A stretch of DNA of 64,000 nt from Rufibacter latericius (GTDB taxonomy: Bacteria; Bacteroidota; Bacteroidia; Cytophagales; Hymenobacteraceae). Every line of letters starts with the position of its first letter. Position 1 is the stretch's first letter. Made by a program: the position numbers and the translations under genes. Below the pieces are notes generated by a model. It saw only the letters and a program-made list of their open reading frames with translations. It did not search any database and had not been told where the DNA came from. This document shows, piece after piece, positions 35,930 through 44,085 of this stretch. Location: assembly GCF_003721515.1 (NCBI RefSeq), contig NZ_RJJD01000003.1, forward strand, positions 124,001 to 188,000, written 5' to 3'.

Positions 35930-36706
35930 CTACACTTCTTTCTCTTTCAGCTTAAAGTAGGCACCTGCCCATAAAAACAGGGTGGTTCCCACTAAAGCCA
36001 TTGTCATCAGGAAGTCATTGCCATGCGGAAACTGAACAAAGAAGTATTCTCCTGCTTCCTGGAAAGTTATCGTTGAAAAAGGGAAAGCATCTTCCAGTTC
36101 TCGGCCCGTAATAGCCTGCAAGATGGGTTTATTAAGTATAACCAGTGCCAAGCCTAAGGTGAAAAAGATGAACGCAGTTTTGATGAAATGCCACTTCTCA
36201 AAAAAGATGGAACCCAGAAAGGTCATGGCGTGCAGGAGAAAATACCCGTTCAAGGCAAATAGTTGGCCATCTTCCTTAGAAAACAAGCGCATCATTTCCA
36301 GTTCTTGGCCTTTCCAGTTATCCAGGGGTAATAAGATGGAGGCAACCAGGTAAAAGCTGCCGATGTATACCACCTGAAAAAGCAAATAGGAATAAAGCCA
36401 GGCTACCAGGTACTTTTCAAAATGAGAAGCCGGCAAGGTAAGCGTGGCGATGGCTTTTTTCTTATCTCCTAAGTGGGAGAAAATGGTACTGGTGAAGATA
36501 GGACCCGTCAGCAACAGCAGAATGACAAAAACAAAGGTCTGCTTTTGGGCGTTCATGGGCTCAGATTCTGAAATAATCAGGAAACCCAGGAACAAGGTCA
36601 TAATCCCCATCAAAACGGCCGCCGACATCAGGTAATATCTGAAATGCTCTGCCGTGTGTTTCTTGAACAACCACCAGAAGCGGGTAAAGCTAAATTGCGT
36701 TTTCAT
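35930..36706 (-). CDS. ABC-2-like membrane protein of the GntR/ABC operon
   Basis: 258 residues from ATG 36706 (MKTQFSFTRFWWLFKKH), which overlaps the ATPase gene by 17 nt; an upstream ATG at 36748 lies deeper in that gene. About six membrane segments (about 27-45, 57-78, 102-122, 145-165, 172-190, 230-248). It would be the permease partner of the ATPase. Family not named with certainty. Operon order fits a YtrA-regulated exporter responding to membrane or cell-wall stress. Confidence 0.85.
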   Translation of the reverse strand: MKTQFSFTRFWWLFKKHTAEHFRYYLMSAAVLMGIMTLFLGFLIISESEPMNAQKQTFVFVILLLLTGPIFTSTIFSHLGDKKKAIATLTLPASHFEKYLVAWLYSYLLFQVVYIGSFYLVASILLPLDNWKGQELEMMRLFSKEDGQLFALNGYFLLHAMTFLGSIFFEKWHFIKTAFIFFTLGLALVILNKPILQAITGRELEDAFPFSTITFQEAGEYFFVQFPHGNDFLMTMALVGTTLFLWAGAYFKLKEKEV

Positions 36707-37544
36707 ACTGTTCGGTTTGTAAGAGGTGAAGCAGCGGTTGGTTTCCAACTACAATAGCGTTGAATAACAGTTCCATGTCTACCCGGCTATACACGCCCTC
36801 ATGGTTTGGAAGAATGGCATTTTTCCCCTGGAAAGACTCCTCGGCATACAAGACCTCGTACCCCTCCGTAGAAGGCAGGGTAGCGAACACCAATTTCTCC
36901 GCGATCTTGTCTAACTCATGATTCACCACAACCTCGTGGTCATGCACGATCAGCAAGGTGTCAATCAGGCTTTCCAGATCGCGTACCTGGTGCGAGGAAA
37001 TGATCACGCACCGTTCTTCGGTCAAGGCCGAGGCAATGATTTTCCTGAACTGCACTTTGGAGGGAATATCCAGCCCATTGGTAGGTTCATCCATGATCAG
37101 GAGGTTGGTGTTGGTGGCTAACCCAAACGCGATCATGGCTTTTTTCTGCTGCCCAAACGAAAGCTGGTCCATCACAGAATCGCGGGGCACGTCAAACTCT
37201 TCCAGGTACTGGTAAAACTCCTCTTTGTTGAATTTGGGGTAGAAGCAGGCGGTATTGGAAATAAACTTGGCCGTGGTGATTGAAGGCACATAAATCTCCT
37301 CCGGAATAAAGTACAGGTTCTCCAATACTTTGGGGGAGCGTTTAGAAGTGTCAACGCCGTCTATGGTGCAGATTCCGGCGGTAGGATACGCCAACCCGAT
37401 CATGTTCTTCAGCAGCGTGGACTTACCGGCTCCGTTCTTCCCGAGCAACCCATAAATATGGCCACGGAAGAGCGACAAGTGCAGGTTCTGGAACATCAAA
37501 GCTCCCCTGCGGTACCCGAAACTCATGTTGTTGATGTGTATCAT
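36690..37544 (-). CDS. ABC transporter ATP-binding protein
   Basis: 284 residues from ATG 37544; an ATG two codons earlier at 37550 is possible. Walker A GLLGKNGAGKSTLL (about 33-46), signature MDQLSFGQQKK, Walker B LLIMDEPTNGLD, and an SSHQ H-loop. The C-terminal ~70 residues match the extension often seen in ABC-2 type ATPases. First gene of the operon, with a consensus promoter and GntR operator directly upstream. Substrate unknown. Confidence 0.92.
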   Translation of the reverse strand: MIHINNMSFGYRRGALMFQNLHLSLFRGHIYGLLGKNGAGKSTLLKNMIGLAYPTAGICTIDGVDTSKRSPKVLENLYFIPEEIYVPSITTAKFISNTACFYPKFNKEEFYQYLEEFDVPRDSVMDQLSFGQQKKAMIAFGLATNTNLLIMDEPTNGLDIPSKVQFRKIIASALTEERCVIISSHQVRDLESLIDTLLIVHDHEVVVNHELDKIAEKLVFATLPSTEGYEVLYAEESFQGKNAILPNHEGVYSRVDMELLFNAIVVGNQPLLHLLQTEQYENAI

Positions 37545-37559
37545 AGTCACCTTGTTTAC

Positions 37560-37579
37560 TGTATTAGTTACTTAGTACA
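37560..37579 (-). promoter_or_regulatory. Palindromic GntR/YtrA-type operator
   Basis: Palindrome of form TGTAnTAnnTAnnTAnTACA between the -7 element and the ABC ATPase start. Fourteen of its 20 positions obey dyad symmetry. The position would let the operon-encoded GntR protein block transcription. Confidence 0.7.
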
Positions 37580-37582
37580 CTA

Positions 37583-37612
37583 CAAATGTAGAAGTAGTTT
37601 TTAGATTTGCAA
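37583..37612 (-). promoter_or_regulatory. Promoter of the ABC/GntR operon
   Basis: TTG (37612-37610), 19-nt spacer, TACATTTG (37590-37583): a full Bacteroidota consensus immediately upstream of the operator. Confidence 0.82.
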
Positions 37613-37737
37613 CTTTCCCCTAGATTATTTTGAATTTTTTATTTTAATCCTCATTTCATCAAAGTGAAGAAAAAGCCTTGGTAAGCCTGGAAACCTTACT
37701 CCCATGTTGAAGCAACAAGCCTCTGGCAAAATAAAGG

Positions 37738-37786
37738 CATGCTGCTTCGGAGCCATTTTACCTAAAATAGCCCCAAAGCAGCATGG
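37738..37786. repeat. HC36 palindrome with outer stem
   Basis: Core 37744-37779 (GCTTCGGAGCC, ATTTTACC, AAAATAGCCCC, AAAGC). The outer arms CATGCTGCTT and AAGCAGCATG are perfectly complementary. Between two minus-strand genes, same plus-strand polarity. Confidence 0.78.
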
Positions 37787-37819
37787 TTGAAGAAAGGAAA
37801 GAAGGGGTTTGAAAGAAAG

Positions 37820-38134
37820 TTACCTTTCCTTTTGGAAGGCAATAGCCTCTGAATTGATGCAGTAGCGCACCTGCGAAGGGGTTCTTTTATCCTGGAACAA
37901 ATGGCCCAGGTGTAGGCCGCATTGGCGGCAAAGAAGCTGAATACGATCCCGGCCGTAGGTTTCCAGCAGATGTTGTTGGACATTTTCCTCCAGATGGCCC
38001 CAGAAACTTGGGAAGCCGGTCCTGGAATTAAACTTTTGGGCAGATGAAAACAAAGGATTACCGCAGCGGCTACAGACGTACAACCCGTTTTCTGAGGGTT
38101 TGGCCTCCCAGTTGATGTGCCGGTTCTCAAACAT
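37820..38134 (-). CDS. Second MsrB-like peptide-methionine (R)-S-oxide reductase
   Basis: 104 residues, shorter than usual MsrB (about 130-150). Both zinc CxxC pairs are present (YVCSRCGNPLF; LCRQCGLHLGH), as are the GFPSFW substrate segment and the catalytic Cys in VRYCINSEAIAF. It is therefore likely functional, lacking only the N-terminal extension. Its start overlaps the end of the P-loop gene by 8 nt, so it belongs to the msrB / P-loop / msrB-like operon. A frame at 37762-38130 is a shadow of it. Confidence 0.85.
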   Translation of the reverse strand: MFENRHINWEAKPSENGLYVCSRCGNPLFSSAQKFNSRTGFPSFWGHLEENVQQHLLETYGRDRIQLLCRQCGLHLGHLFQDKRTPSQVRYCINSEAIAFQKER

Positions 38135-38585
38135 GCCCTTCTTCGGTTTTAGCCCACTCCTCCACTAAAAAATCATCGCCGTGGATGCGTACGCTGAAAA
38201 TCTGGTCGAACCCCTCGTCAAAAGATGGGGGCTCCAGTTTTTTGCGCACATCATACAAGGCGATGTCTTTTACCTGATCCCGGCCTCCTCGAGCCTGGTT
38301 TCGGGCAAGCGCCTCGGGCAGGGAGGTCTGGAAGAAATATCCTATCACGCGGTAGCGGCGTTCCTTCAGAAGCGGGAGGTACGCCTGGCGGTCTTCTTTT
38401 CGGGGGTTGGTGTTGTCAATCACCAGCTTTGCGCTTGTTTTCAGGCAAAGAAGCAAAAACAGGCGCTCGCGGTGCCGGGTCCGGAGCAGGTCCATGCTGA
38501 TGCGCACATGGGAATTGAAGAAGTACTTTTTGTAATACGTTGACTTCCCAGATGCCTGCATGCCCATGAAAAGAATCGCCTCCAC
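38127..38585 (-). CDS. Small P-loop kinase/ATPase (AAA_33-like)
   Basis: 152 residues. Walker A at the N-terminus (MGMQASGKSTYYKKY, about 7-21) and NTNPRKEDRQAYL, the second motif of the polynucleotide-kinase/zeta-toxin-like P-loop group. LPEALARNQARGGRDQV is the lid. No second domain. Substrate could be a nucleic acid end, a nucleotide or a small metabolite. Sandwiched between two methionine sulfoxide reductase genes with short gaps or overlap, hinting at an oxidative-damage context, but that is inference. Confidence 0.8.
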   Translation of the reverse strand: MEAILFMGMQASGKSTYYKKYFFNSHVRISMDLLRTRHRERLFLLLCLKTSAKLVIDNTNPRKEDRQAYLPLLKERRYRVIGYFFQTSLPEALARNQARGGRDQVKDIALYDVRKKLEPPSFDEGFDQIFSVRIHGDDFLVEEWAKTEEGHV

Positions 38586-38597
38586 CCGCGCTGGTCT

Positions 38598-38984
38598 TTA
38601 GGCGTTTTCCTTGGCCGGCACAAACGCCATGGAAATGGAGTTCACGCAGTGGCGGGTGTTTTTGGAGGTAAACCGTTCTCCCAGGAACACGTGCCCCAAG
38701 TGGCCTCCGCAATTGGAGCAGACAATCTCGGTACGCCGTCCGTCAGCGTCTGGTACGCGCGTGACGGCACCCGGTATCTCATCGTCAAAGCTGGGCCAGC
38801 CGCAGTGCGACTCAAACTTATCCTCTGAGCGGTATAACGGCGCGTTGCATCGGCGGCAAACGTAGGTGCCAGGCTCCTTGACGGTGTAGAGTTTGCCCGT
38901 GAAAGGACGCTCCGTGCCTTTGTGCAGGATCACGTATTCTTCCTCTGGGGTAAGCTGGTTATATTTTTTCTCTTCGTTTTCCAT
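38598..38984 (-). CDS. msrB: Peptide-methionine (R)-S-oxide reductase
   Basis: 128 residues from ATG 38984 ([20 protein letters not shown]); a frame extending to 39059 has no matching family residues. Reduces methionine-R-sulfoxide in proteins. Zinc-binding CRRCNAPLY and [12 protein letters not shown], substrate pocket HCGWPSFD, and the catalytic Cys in [13 protein letters not shown] are all present. First gene of the three-gene cluster that ends with a second msrB-like gene. Confidence 0.93.
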   Translation of the reverse strand: MENEEKKYNQLTPEEEYVILHKGTERPFTGKLYTVKEPGTYVCRRCNAPLYRSEDKFESHCGWPSFDDEIPGAVTRVPDADGRRTEIVCSNCGGHLGHVFLGERFTSKNTRHCVNSISMAFVPAKENA

Positions 38985-39083
38985 GGTTAAGTCTCTATTT
39001 ACTTCTGCTAGTAGTACTGACTTTAGCGCAGTCTCGTTGCTGTAAAGATAACGCGGCAAAGGTACGCAGAATTACCCAAGCGT

Positions 39084-39119
39084 GTTTAGGAGCCGTTTTC
39101 GCCAAATCAAGGCCAAAAC
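39084..39119. repeat. HC36 palindrome
   Basis: GTTTAGGAGCC, GTTTTC, AAATCAAGGCC, AAAAC in 36 nt, between two minus-strand genes. Confidence 0.75.
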
Positions 39120-39164
39120 GGAAACAACCTGAGGCAGGAAACAACGCGCTGGTTTAGTCCGGGT

Positions 39165-39545
39165 TTATCTTAAAACATGAAGCGCCAATACTTTCTGCAC
39201 CTCGTAGACATTTACTGCCTTGTTGAATTTCTTCCTGATGCTTGGCTCCACCTCGCCGGAAACCCAGATCTTAAGCTCCGCGTCCAGCTCAAAAGTCCCG
39301 GCGGTTTCCACGCTGAACCTGGAAATGCTTTTGTAGGAGACAGACAAGTACTCCACCTTATTGCCGGTTAGGCCCTGCACTTCAATGAGGATGAGTCTTT
39401 TAGAAGTAAAGATGAAGGTATCCCTGATAAGCTTGAAACCCAATTCAATCAACTCGCCCTCGGCCAGCAACTTTCCGAAGTCTTTCATGAGCGTTTCCTG
39501 GTTTACCGCGCCGGCGTTTCCGAGCAATGCTGAAAATAATCCCAT
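39165..39545 (-). CDS. Bacterial PH-domain protein (intact copy)
   Basis: 126 residues. After a helical N-terminus (MGLFSALLGNAGAVNQETLMKDFGKLL) it has a bacterial Pleckstrin-homology-type fold: IELGFKLIRDTFIFTSKRLILIEVQGLTGNKVEYLSVSYKSISRFSVETA, ending with a helix (FNKAVNVYEVQKVL). Cytosolic, function unknown; related proteins are often stress- or membrane-associated. A truncated, frameshifted paralogue lies at 41672-41834, so this gene took part in a tandem duplication. Confidence 0.85.
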   Translation of the reverse strand: MGLFSALLGNAGAVNQETLMKDFGKLLAEGELIELGFKLIRDTFIFTSKRLILIEVQGLTGNKVEYLSVSYKSISRFSVETAGTFELDAELKIWVSGEVEPSIRKKFNKAVNVYEVQKVLALHVLR

Positions 39546-39725
39546 GTTTTACAGTTTTAGGTGGACGGATAAGAAAGCATTGGGTAAAGACGGATGCTCT
39601 CTCCTACCCAGATAAATTAAATTTACCAGGTACTAGCCTATATGCAAGAAAAGCCTATATTTTATTGCGTTTAAACTATTTATAAGCAATTTCTTCACGG
39701 CCAATAGAACACTGTTAGTCAAATA

Positions 39726-39995
39726 CAAATCGGTTCTTATTTCTGGGTTGTTTAAGAAACATTTGGGTTCAGTAGGAGTCCTTCATCTCCTTTGAGAAAG
39801 TCATGCAATATGAAACAAGTGGGCTCTCCCGAAATGGTGCCGCTCCCCTGCCCCTCACCCCCATGGCCAAAGGAAGCAGCACCTCGGCGGGCATTAACCC
39901 AGATGGCAAGTTCTTGAGGTTCCTGCCCGACGGGAGAGAAAAACCAGTTGTACATTATCCCGGGGACGGGCGGTGAAGCCTTGGTAGTCCCTAAA
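39726..39995 (+). pseudogene. Decayed 5' fragment of an S9 peptidase gene
   Basis: Matches the 5' part of the intact S9 peptidase gene at 41977-42360. Shared blocks are TTTGAGAAAGT, GTGGGCTCTCCC, AAAGG..AGCAGCACCTCGGC, and GAGAAAAACCAGTTGTACAT. About 95 bp are missing after GTGGGCTCTCCC, and the signal-peptide region is badly eroded. There is no start or open frame on the plus strand. The match ends near 39995, so the other ~85% of the gene is gone. The antisense frame 39752-40078 is a by-product. Confidence 0.8.
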
Positions 39996-40133
39996 GCATA
40001 CACCCAAGCGCAAAAACTTACGGGAGCCAAGCTTGCGGCCGCTTGAAAAAGCTTGCGGATCGGGCGGGTACCGCCCAAAAGTTGGAAGCAGCTACATCCC
40101 CCGGCCCTTTAAAGAGATCTGTCGGTCAAACAT

Positions 40134-40178
40134 AATGATCCAGGGCTGCCCGGGAATTCAAACCAGCCCTGGATCATT
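40134..40178 (-). terminator. Terminator of the CBM6/nucleoside hydrolase gene
   Basis: 15-bp stem (40134-40148 with 40164-40178), 24 bp past the minus-strand stop, followed on that strand by ATGTTT; weak U-run. Confidence 0.65.
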
Positions 40179-40201
40179 TTCAAGAACGGTAGTTCTCCAC
40201 C

Positions 40202-41668
40202 TTACGGATCAATCATCATCATATTCTCTACGATGGTCCTCATCTCGGGCGTGCTCGTGTTAAGCTTAATCCAGTGGTGATTTTTGTCTGGGTAGGTAGA
40301 GGAAGGGTATTTCCAAGAGACATTGCCGCCCGGGTCTGATCTCAGCTGTCCACTGGTCACGGAAGTCAGCTTCCCGCCCCAGAGGCCACGCACCGCAATC
40401 AGCACGCCCATTTGGTCCCAGCTCGGCCGGAAATCAGGGCCGTTGTATCGGTTCTTCGCGATTTCATAAGCCCTGCGCACAGGATTGGAGTTGGATTTGG
40501 CCGCCAAGAGACGATTTCCTGTGGCAATCTTGTCACCCACTTGGTTGGGCACAAACCAAGCCTCCACCGGCCAATTGTTGATGACCCGTTGGGTGCTGGC
40601 TGCCGACATTTTGAAGTTAAAGGAAGTTCCGGAAGAGCCGTCTTCCTTGATCCGCCCGCCCGCGGTGACCAGCCTCTTCACTTTTCGCCGGATCAAGTCC
40701 ATTCCGCCGGGGGAGGCCATCAGGTTATCGATGTTCCGGAGCGGCCCTATGGTCGCGATCACGACACTCTTATCCGGCTGCCGGGACAAAATTTGCTTAT
40801 AGAGAGTCGTCGCATTAGGTGCATTAACAAGATCGTGGGGGTAGTTGGCGGAGATGTGATTGTACCAGCCGCCCGTAGATAGAAGTGTATTATCCCTAAG
40901 GGTCCCGATCGGGATATTGGGAAGACCGTAGTAGGTATTGATCGCATCGGTGGCCCGGGCGCTATATGGATAAGACACCGTGATCATCATCGCAAGGACA
41001 TTGACCTCGCCGGACCGGATCAGGCTATGCACGACGGCCAGGGCCCCGGCATCGTCTGAGTCGCTGATGATGTCTAAATCCAAAATCAGGTTCACTTTGC
41101 CGGTAGACCGCGGAGGATTGATGCTTGCTTTTTTAAATTCAAAGTAATCGACATCAAAAGTTTCAGACTTACTCTGGAACCGCAGAAGATGCTGGCCTGC
41201 GCTCAGTCTCACGCGCTTGACGGGGGTGAGGGAGTAGCTTTGATAGCTGCCCCGGTTGGGGACCTCGATATTCCCCATTAGGTTAACGCCGTCAATGAGG
41301 ATTTGGAAGCTCTTGCCGGAAGTGGTGGTTGCTACGGATGCCGTGAAATCATAATCGCCCCCTGCCGCGACCTTAATCGTGTATTCCAGCCACTCGCCGT
41401 TTTGGATGGAGCTGATGTGGTAGCCTGTGTTGTGGACGTTACGGGCAATATCCACGTCCTCGCTCGTGCGATAAGCCTGGTCGCGGTTTCCGACGGTCTT
41501 ATCGTAGTAAGCGACATTCATGCCGCCGCGGTCAAAGTTCTCACCTTCCACCCGGGCCGGAAGTTCACGTGGTGCACCTAAATGGGGCTTTTGCTGCGCC
41601 TCAGATCTGAACGGATGAGGCCCCAGAGCCAGGATGCTCAATAAAAGAAGTGTCTTTAGTTTTATCAT
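40202..41668 (-). CDS. Exported CBM6-type protein with nucleoside-hydrolase-like domain
   Basis: 488 residues. Signal peptide about 1-25 (ends RSEAQQ). A family 6-like carbohydrate-binding jelly roll (about 38-180) shows ARVEGENFDRGG, GEWLEYTIKVAAGGDYDFTA and LSAGQHLLRFQSKSETFDVDYFEF. The catalytic half (about 190-488) resembles inosine/uridine nucleoside hydrolases: LILDLDIISDSDDAGALAVV with the Asp cluster that binds calcium, then VIATIGPLRNI. Likely an exported glycan- or nucleoside-processing enzyme. It sits at the junction of a broken tandem duplication, with its ATG only a few bases from the PH-fragment breakpoint, suggesting later insertion. Confidence 0.85.
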   Translation of the reverse strand: MIKLKTLLLLSILALGPHPFRSEAQQKPHLGAPRELPARVEGENFDRGGMNVAYYDKTVGNRDQAYRTSEDVDIARNVHNTGYHISSIQNGEWLEYTIKVAAGGDYDFTASVATTTSGKSFQILIDGVNLMGNIEVPNRGSYQSYSLTPVKRVRLSAGQHLLRFQSKSETFDVDYFEFKKASINPPRSTGKVNLILDLDIISDSDDAGALAVVHSLIRSGEVNVLAMMITVSYPYSARATDAINTYYGLPNIPIGTLRDNTLLSTGGWYNHISANYPHDLVNAPNATTLYKQILSRQPDKSVVIATIGPLRNIDNLMASPGGMDLIRRKVKRLVTAGGRIKEDGSSGTSFNFKMSAASTQRVINNWPVEAWFVPNQVGDKIATGNRLLAAKSNSNPVRRAYEIAKNRYNGPDFRPSWDQMGVLIAVRGLWGGKLTSVTSGQLRSDPGGNVSWKYPSSTYPDKNHHWIKLNTSTPEMRTIVENMMMIDP

Positions 41669-41671
41669 AGT

Positions 41672-41834
41672 TCCTATTAGGATGAGCCGTTTGGTGGTAA
41701 AAAAACGTGTCCCGGAACAGTCTGAAACCTAATTCTATTTCTGCCCCGTGGGTGAGGAGCTTTCCGTATTCTCTAAGTAATTCTTCCTGGTTAACGACAC
41801 CCGCGCTCCCAAAAATGGCTGAAAACAAGCCCAT
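41672..41834 (-). pseudogene. Truncated, frameshifted copy of the PH-domain gene
   Basis: Starts MGLFSAIFGSAGVVNQEELLREYGKLL-like, clearly paralogous to the intact PH gene at 39165-39545. After RDTFF a run of seven T shifts the frame; removing one T restores TTKRLILIG, matching TSKRLILIE. Similarity ends a few codons later, about 10 nt before the start of the CBM6/nucleoside-hydrolase gene. The last two-thirds are missing. Confidence 0.82.
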
Positions 41835-41976
41835 GTTCTTAGAGATTTAGATGGAAGAATAAAAAAGTAACTAGTACTAGTATATTAATAGTACGAGATA
41901 TTGGACTATTTGGCACAAAAGTGTTTAATTTATTAAGATTAAACAATTTAGAAGCATCTTATATTGGGTAAACAAA

Positions 41977-44070
41977 ATGGCCACCTTTAAAAAAATCGGG
42001 TTCGTTTTCCTTTTGATTCTCGGGCTTACAGGGAACGTAATGGCCCAGCAGGGCTCCTCCATCACTTTTGAGAAAGTGATCAGCCTCAAACAGGTGGGCT
42101 CTCCCTTGGTCTCTCCAGACGGGAAAACGGTGGTGTATAGTGTCACCAGCACCGATTGGACCAACAACAGTTATGACACGGAAATCTGGCTCTCACGTGA
42201 AGGCGGCGCTCCCATGCCCCTCACCAGAACAGCCAAAGGTAGCAGCACCTCGGCCAGAATTACCCCAGACAGCAAATTCGTGAGTTTTCTGGCCGACCGA
42301 GGCGAGAAAAACCAGTTGTACATCATTCCGGTGACAGGCGGAGAAGCGCTGCAAGTGTCAAAAGACGAAGACGGAGTAGGCAGTTATGAATGGAGCCCAG
42401 ACGGTAAGCGGCTGGCCTATACCAAAGCCGAGGCTGAAAGCAAAAAAGAGAAAACCACGAAGGAAAGGTTTGGGGCATTCACAATAGAAGGCGAAGATTT
42501 TAAGCAAAGCCACCTTTGGTTATTGAACTTCCACTATGACTCCATTGCCCTGGCGGGACAAGTGCCGTGTTACCCGGTTAAGAAGGATTCCCTGCAAACA
42601 GGAGCTACTCCGCCGGCCAAACCCCACGACTGCTTTAAACTGCCGGTAGCCCGAAAAGTCACGTCTGGAGATTTCCACGTGACCAGTTTCGCCTGGCACC
42701 CAGATGGCAGAACCATCGCGTTTAACCGGCAACCCAACCCTTTAATCAATAGCAGTCTGCGGTCAGACATTGCCATCCTCAACGTAGTCACCAAAGAAGT
42801 AAAAACCTTGGTTTCAAACCCCACCGGTGATTTCTTCAGCAAATGGAGCCCAGATGGCAAATCCTTTGTGTATAGCAGTTCCCTGGATGATTCCACCACC
42901 TATTTCTTCAAAAACAATCGCTTATTTATCTATGATACCCCAACCGCCAAAAGCCGGGAAATAGCCCAAACCATAGATGAAAACAAAAATGTACTGGACT
43001 GGAATGAAAAAGGCATCTACCTTGGTGCTTTAGAGAAGACCAAACAGAAGGTGTTTGAAGTAGACCCCAAAAGCGGTAAGGCCAAACCTCTGAATATCAA
43101 GTTAGATTTAGTAAACACCCTTGCCTTCAGCAAAAACACCGATGTGGTAGCGATAAGCGGCCGTAACCACGCCGACCTTGGTGAAATCTATACTGGAAAG
43201 CTCAATAAGCCCCTAAAAAAAATCACCGCCAACACTGAACAGATCAAAGGCTGGAACACGCCCATAAACGAGGTAATCACCTGGCAGAGTACGGATGGAG
43301 CTTCCATAGACGGAGTTTTGCTCAAACCCCGTAATTACGATGCTTCCAAAAAATACCCGCTGCTGATAGTCATCCACGGCGGTCCTACCGGAATAGATCT
43401 TCCTGACCCTACTCCCTCTTACGTCTATCCCATGCTGCAATGGGTAGAAAAAGGGGCCTTGGTCTTGCGGGTAAATTACCGGGGAAGCGCCGGCTACGGC
43501 GAAAAATTCCGGTCGCTCAACGTGCGAAATCTGGGGGTTGGGGATATGTGGGATGTCATGAGCGGTGTAGACTTTCTGGCTAAAAAAGGAATGATAGATA
43601 CTACCCGCATGGGGTCTATGGGCTGGAGCCAGGGCGGCTATATCTCCGCATTCCTCACCACCAATACCAACCGCTTCAAAGCCATCTCAGTTGGTGCCGG
43701 TATTTCCAACTGGGTCACTTACTACGTCAACACCGATATTACTCCTTTCACCCGGCAATACCTGCAAGCCACCCCTTGGGCCGATATGGACATCTATCTA
43801 AAAACCTCCCCTATGACCAACATCAACAAGGCCAGTACGCCTACCTTGATCCAGCACGGGGAGTTTGACAGACGGGTTCCAATTCCTAACGCGTACGAGC
43901 TTTACCGAGGCCTCCAGGATCGGGGCATTCCTTCCCGCTTAATTGTTTACAAAGGTTTCGGACACGGTATCAATAAACCCAAAGAACGGCTGGCTGCCAC
44001 CTGGCACAACTGGCAATGGTTTAACCACTATCTCTTTGGGGAAGCGGAACCAGCCTTGCCGGTGGAGTAA
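41977..44070 (+). CDS. S9 family prolyl-oligopeptidase-type peptidase
   Basis: 697 residues. Signal peptide about 1-23 (ends GNVMAQ). WD/PD40-type beta-propeller in the N-terminal ~420 residues (VSPDGKTVVYSV, RITPDSKFVSFL, WSPDGKRLAYT, WSPDGKSFVYSS). The alpha/beta hydrolase domain follows with Ser551 in GWSQGGY, Asp631 in GEFDRRVP and His663 in GFGHGIN, a complete triad. Probably a periplasmic dipeptidyl/acylaminoacyl peptidase. Intact member of the duplicated PH-S9 pair, starting 142 bp from the PH fragment and divergent from it. Confidence 0.93.
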   Translation: MATFKKIGFVFLLILGLTGNVMAQQGSSITFEKVISLKQVGSPLVSPDGKTVVYSVTSTDWTNNSYDTEIWLSREGGAPMPLTRTAKGSSTSARITPDSKFVSFLADRGEKNQLYIIPVTGGEALQVSKDEDGVGSYEWSPDGKRLAYTKAEAESKKEKTTKERFGAFTIEGEDFKQSHLWLLNFHYDSIALAGQVPCYPVKKDSLQTGATPPAKPHDCFKLPVARKVTSGDFHVTSFAWHPDGRTIAFNRQPNPLINSSLRSDIAILNVVTKEVKTLVSNPTGDFFSKWSPDGKSFVYSSSLDDSTTYFFKNNRLFIYDTPTAKSREIAQTIDENKNVLDWNEKGIYLGALEKTKQKVFEVDPKSGKAKPLNIKLDLVNTLAFSKNTDVVAISGRNHADLGEIYTGKLNKPLKKITANTEQIKGWNTPINEVITWQSTDGASIDGVLLKPRNYDASKKYPLLIVIHGGPTGIDLPDPTPSYVYPMLQWVEKGALVLRVNYRGSAGYGEKFRSLNVRNLGVGDMWDVMSGVDFLAKKGMIDTTRMGSMGWSQGGYISAFLTTNTNRFKAISVGAGISNWVTYYVNTDITPFTRQYLQATPWADMDIYLKTSPMTNINKASTPTLIQHGEFDRRVPIPNAYELYRGLQDRGIPSRLIVYKGFGHGINKPKERLAATWHNWQWFNHYLFGEAEPALPVE

Positions 44071-44085
44071 ACAGAAGCCGTCATA

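Noticed and set aside
37762-38130. 122-codon minus-strand frame at the short msrB-like gene
   Set aside because: The overlapping frame 37820-38134 carries all zinc and catalytic cysteines; this one is its shadow.
39752-40078. 108-codon minus-strand frame
   Set aside because: Antisense to the decayed S9 fragment; codons follow from that similarity.
40028-40160. Restriction-site-like words (AAGCTTGCGGCCGC, CCCGGGAATTC) suggesting cloning-vector contamination
   Set aside because: Flanks are continuous with chromosomal genes, and the CCCGGGAATTC forms the loop of a natural terminator; short coincidences are enough to explain it. An assembly check with raw reads would settle it.
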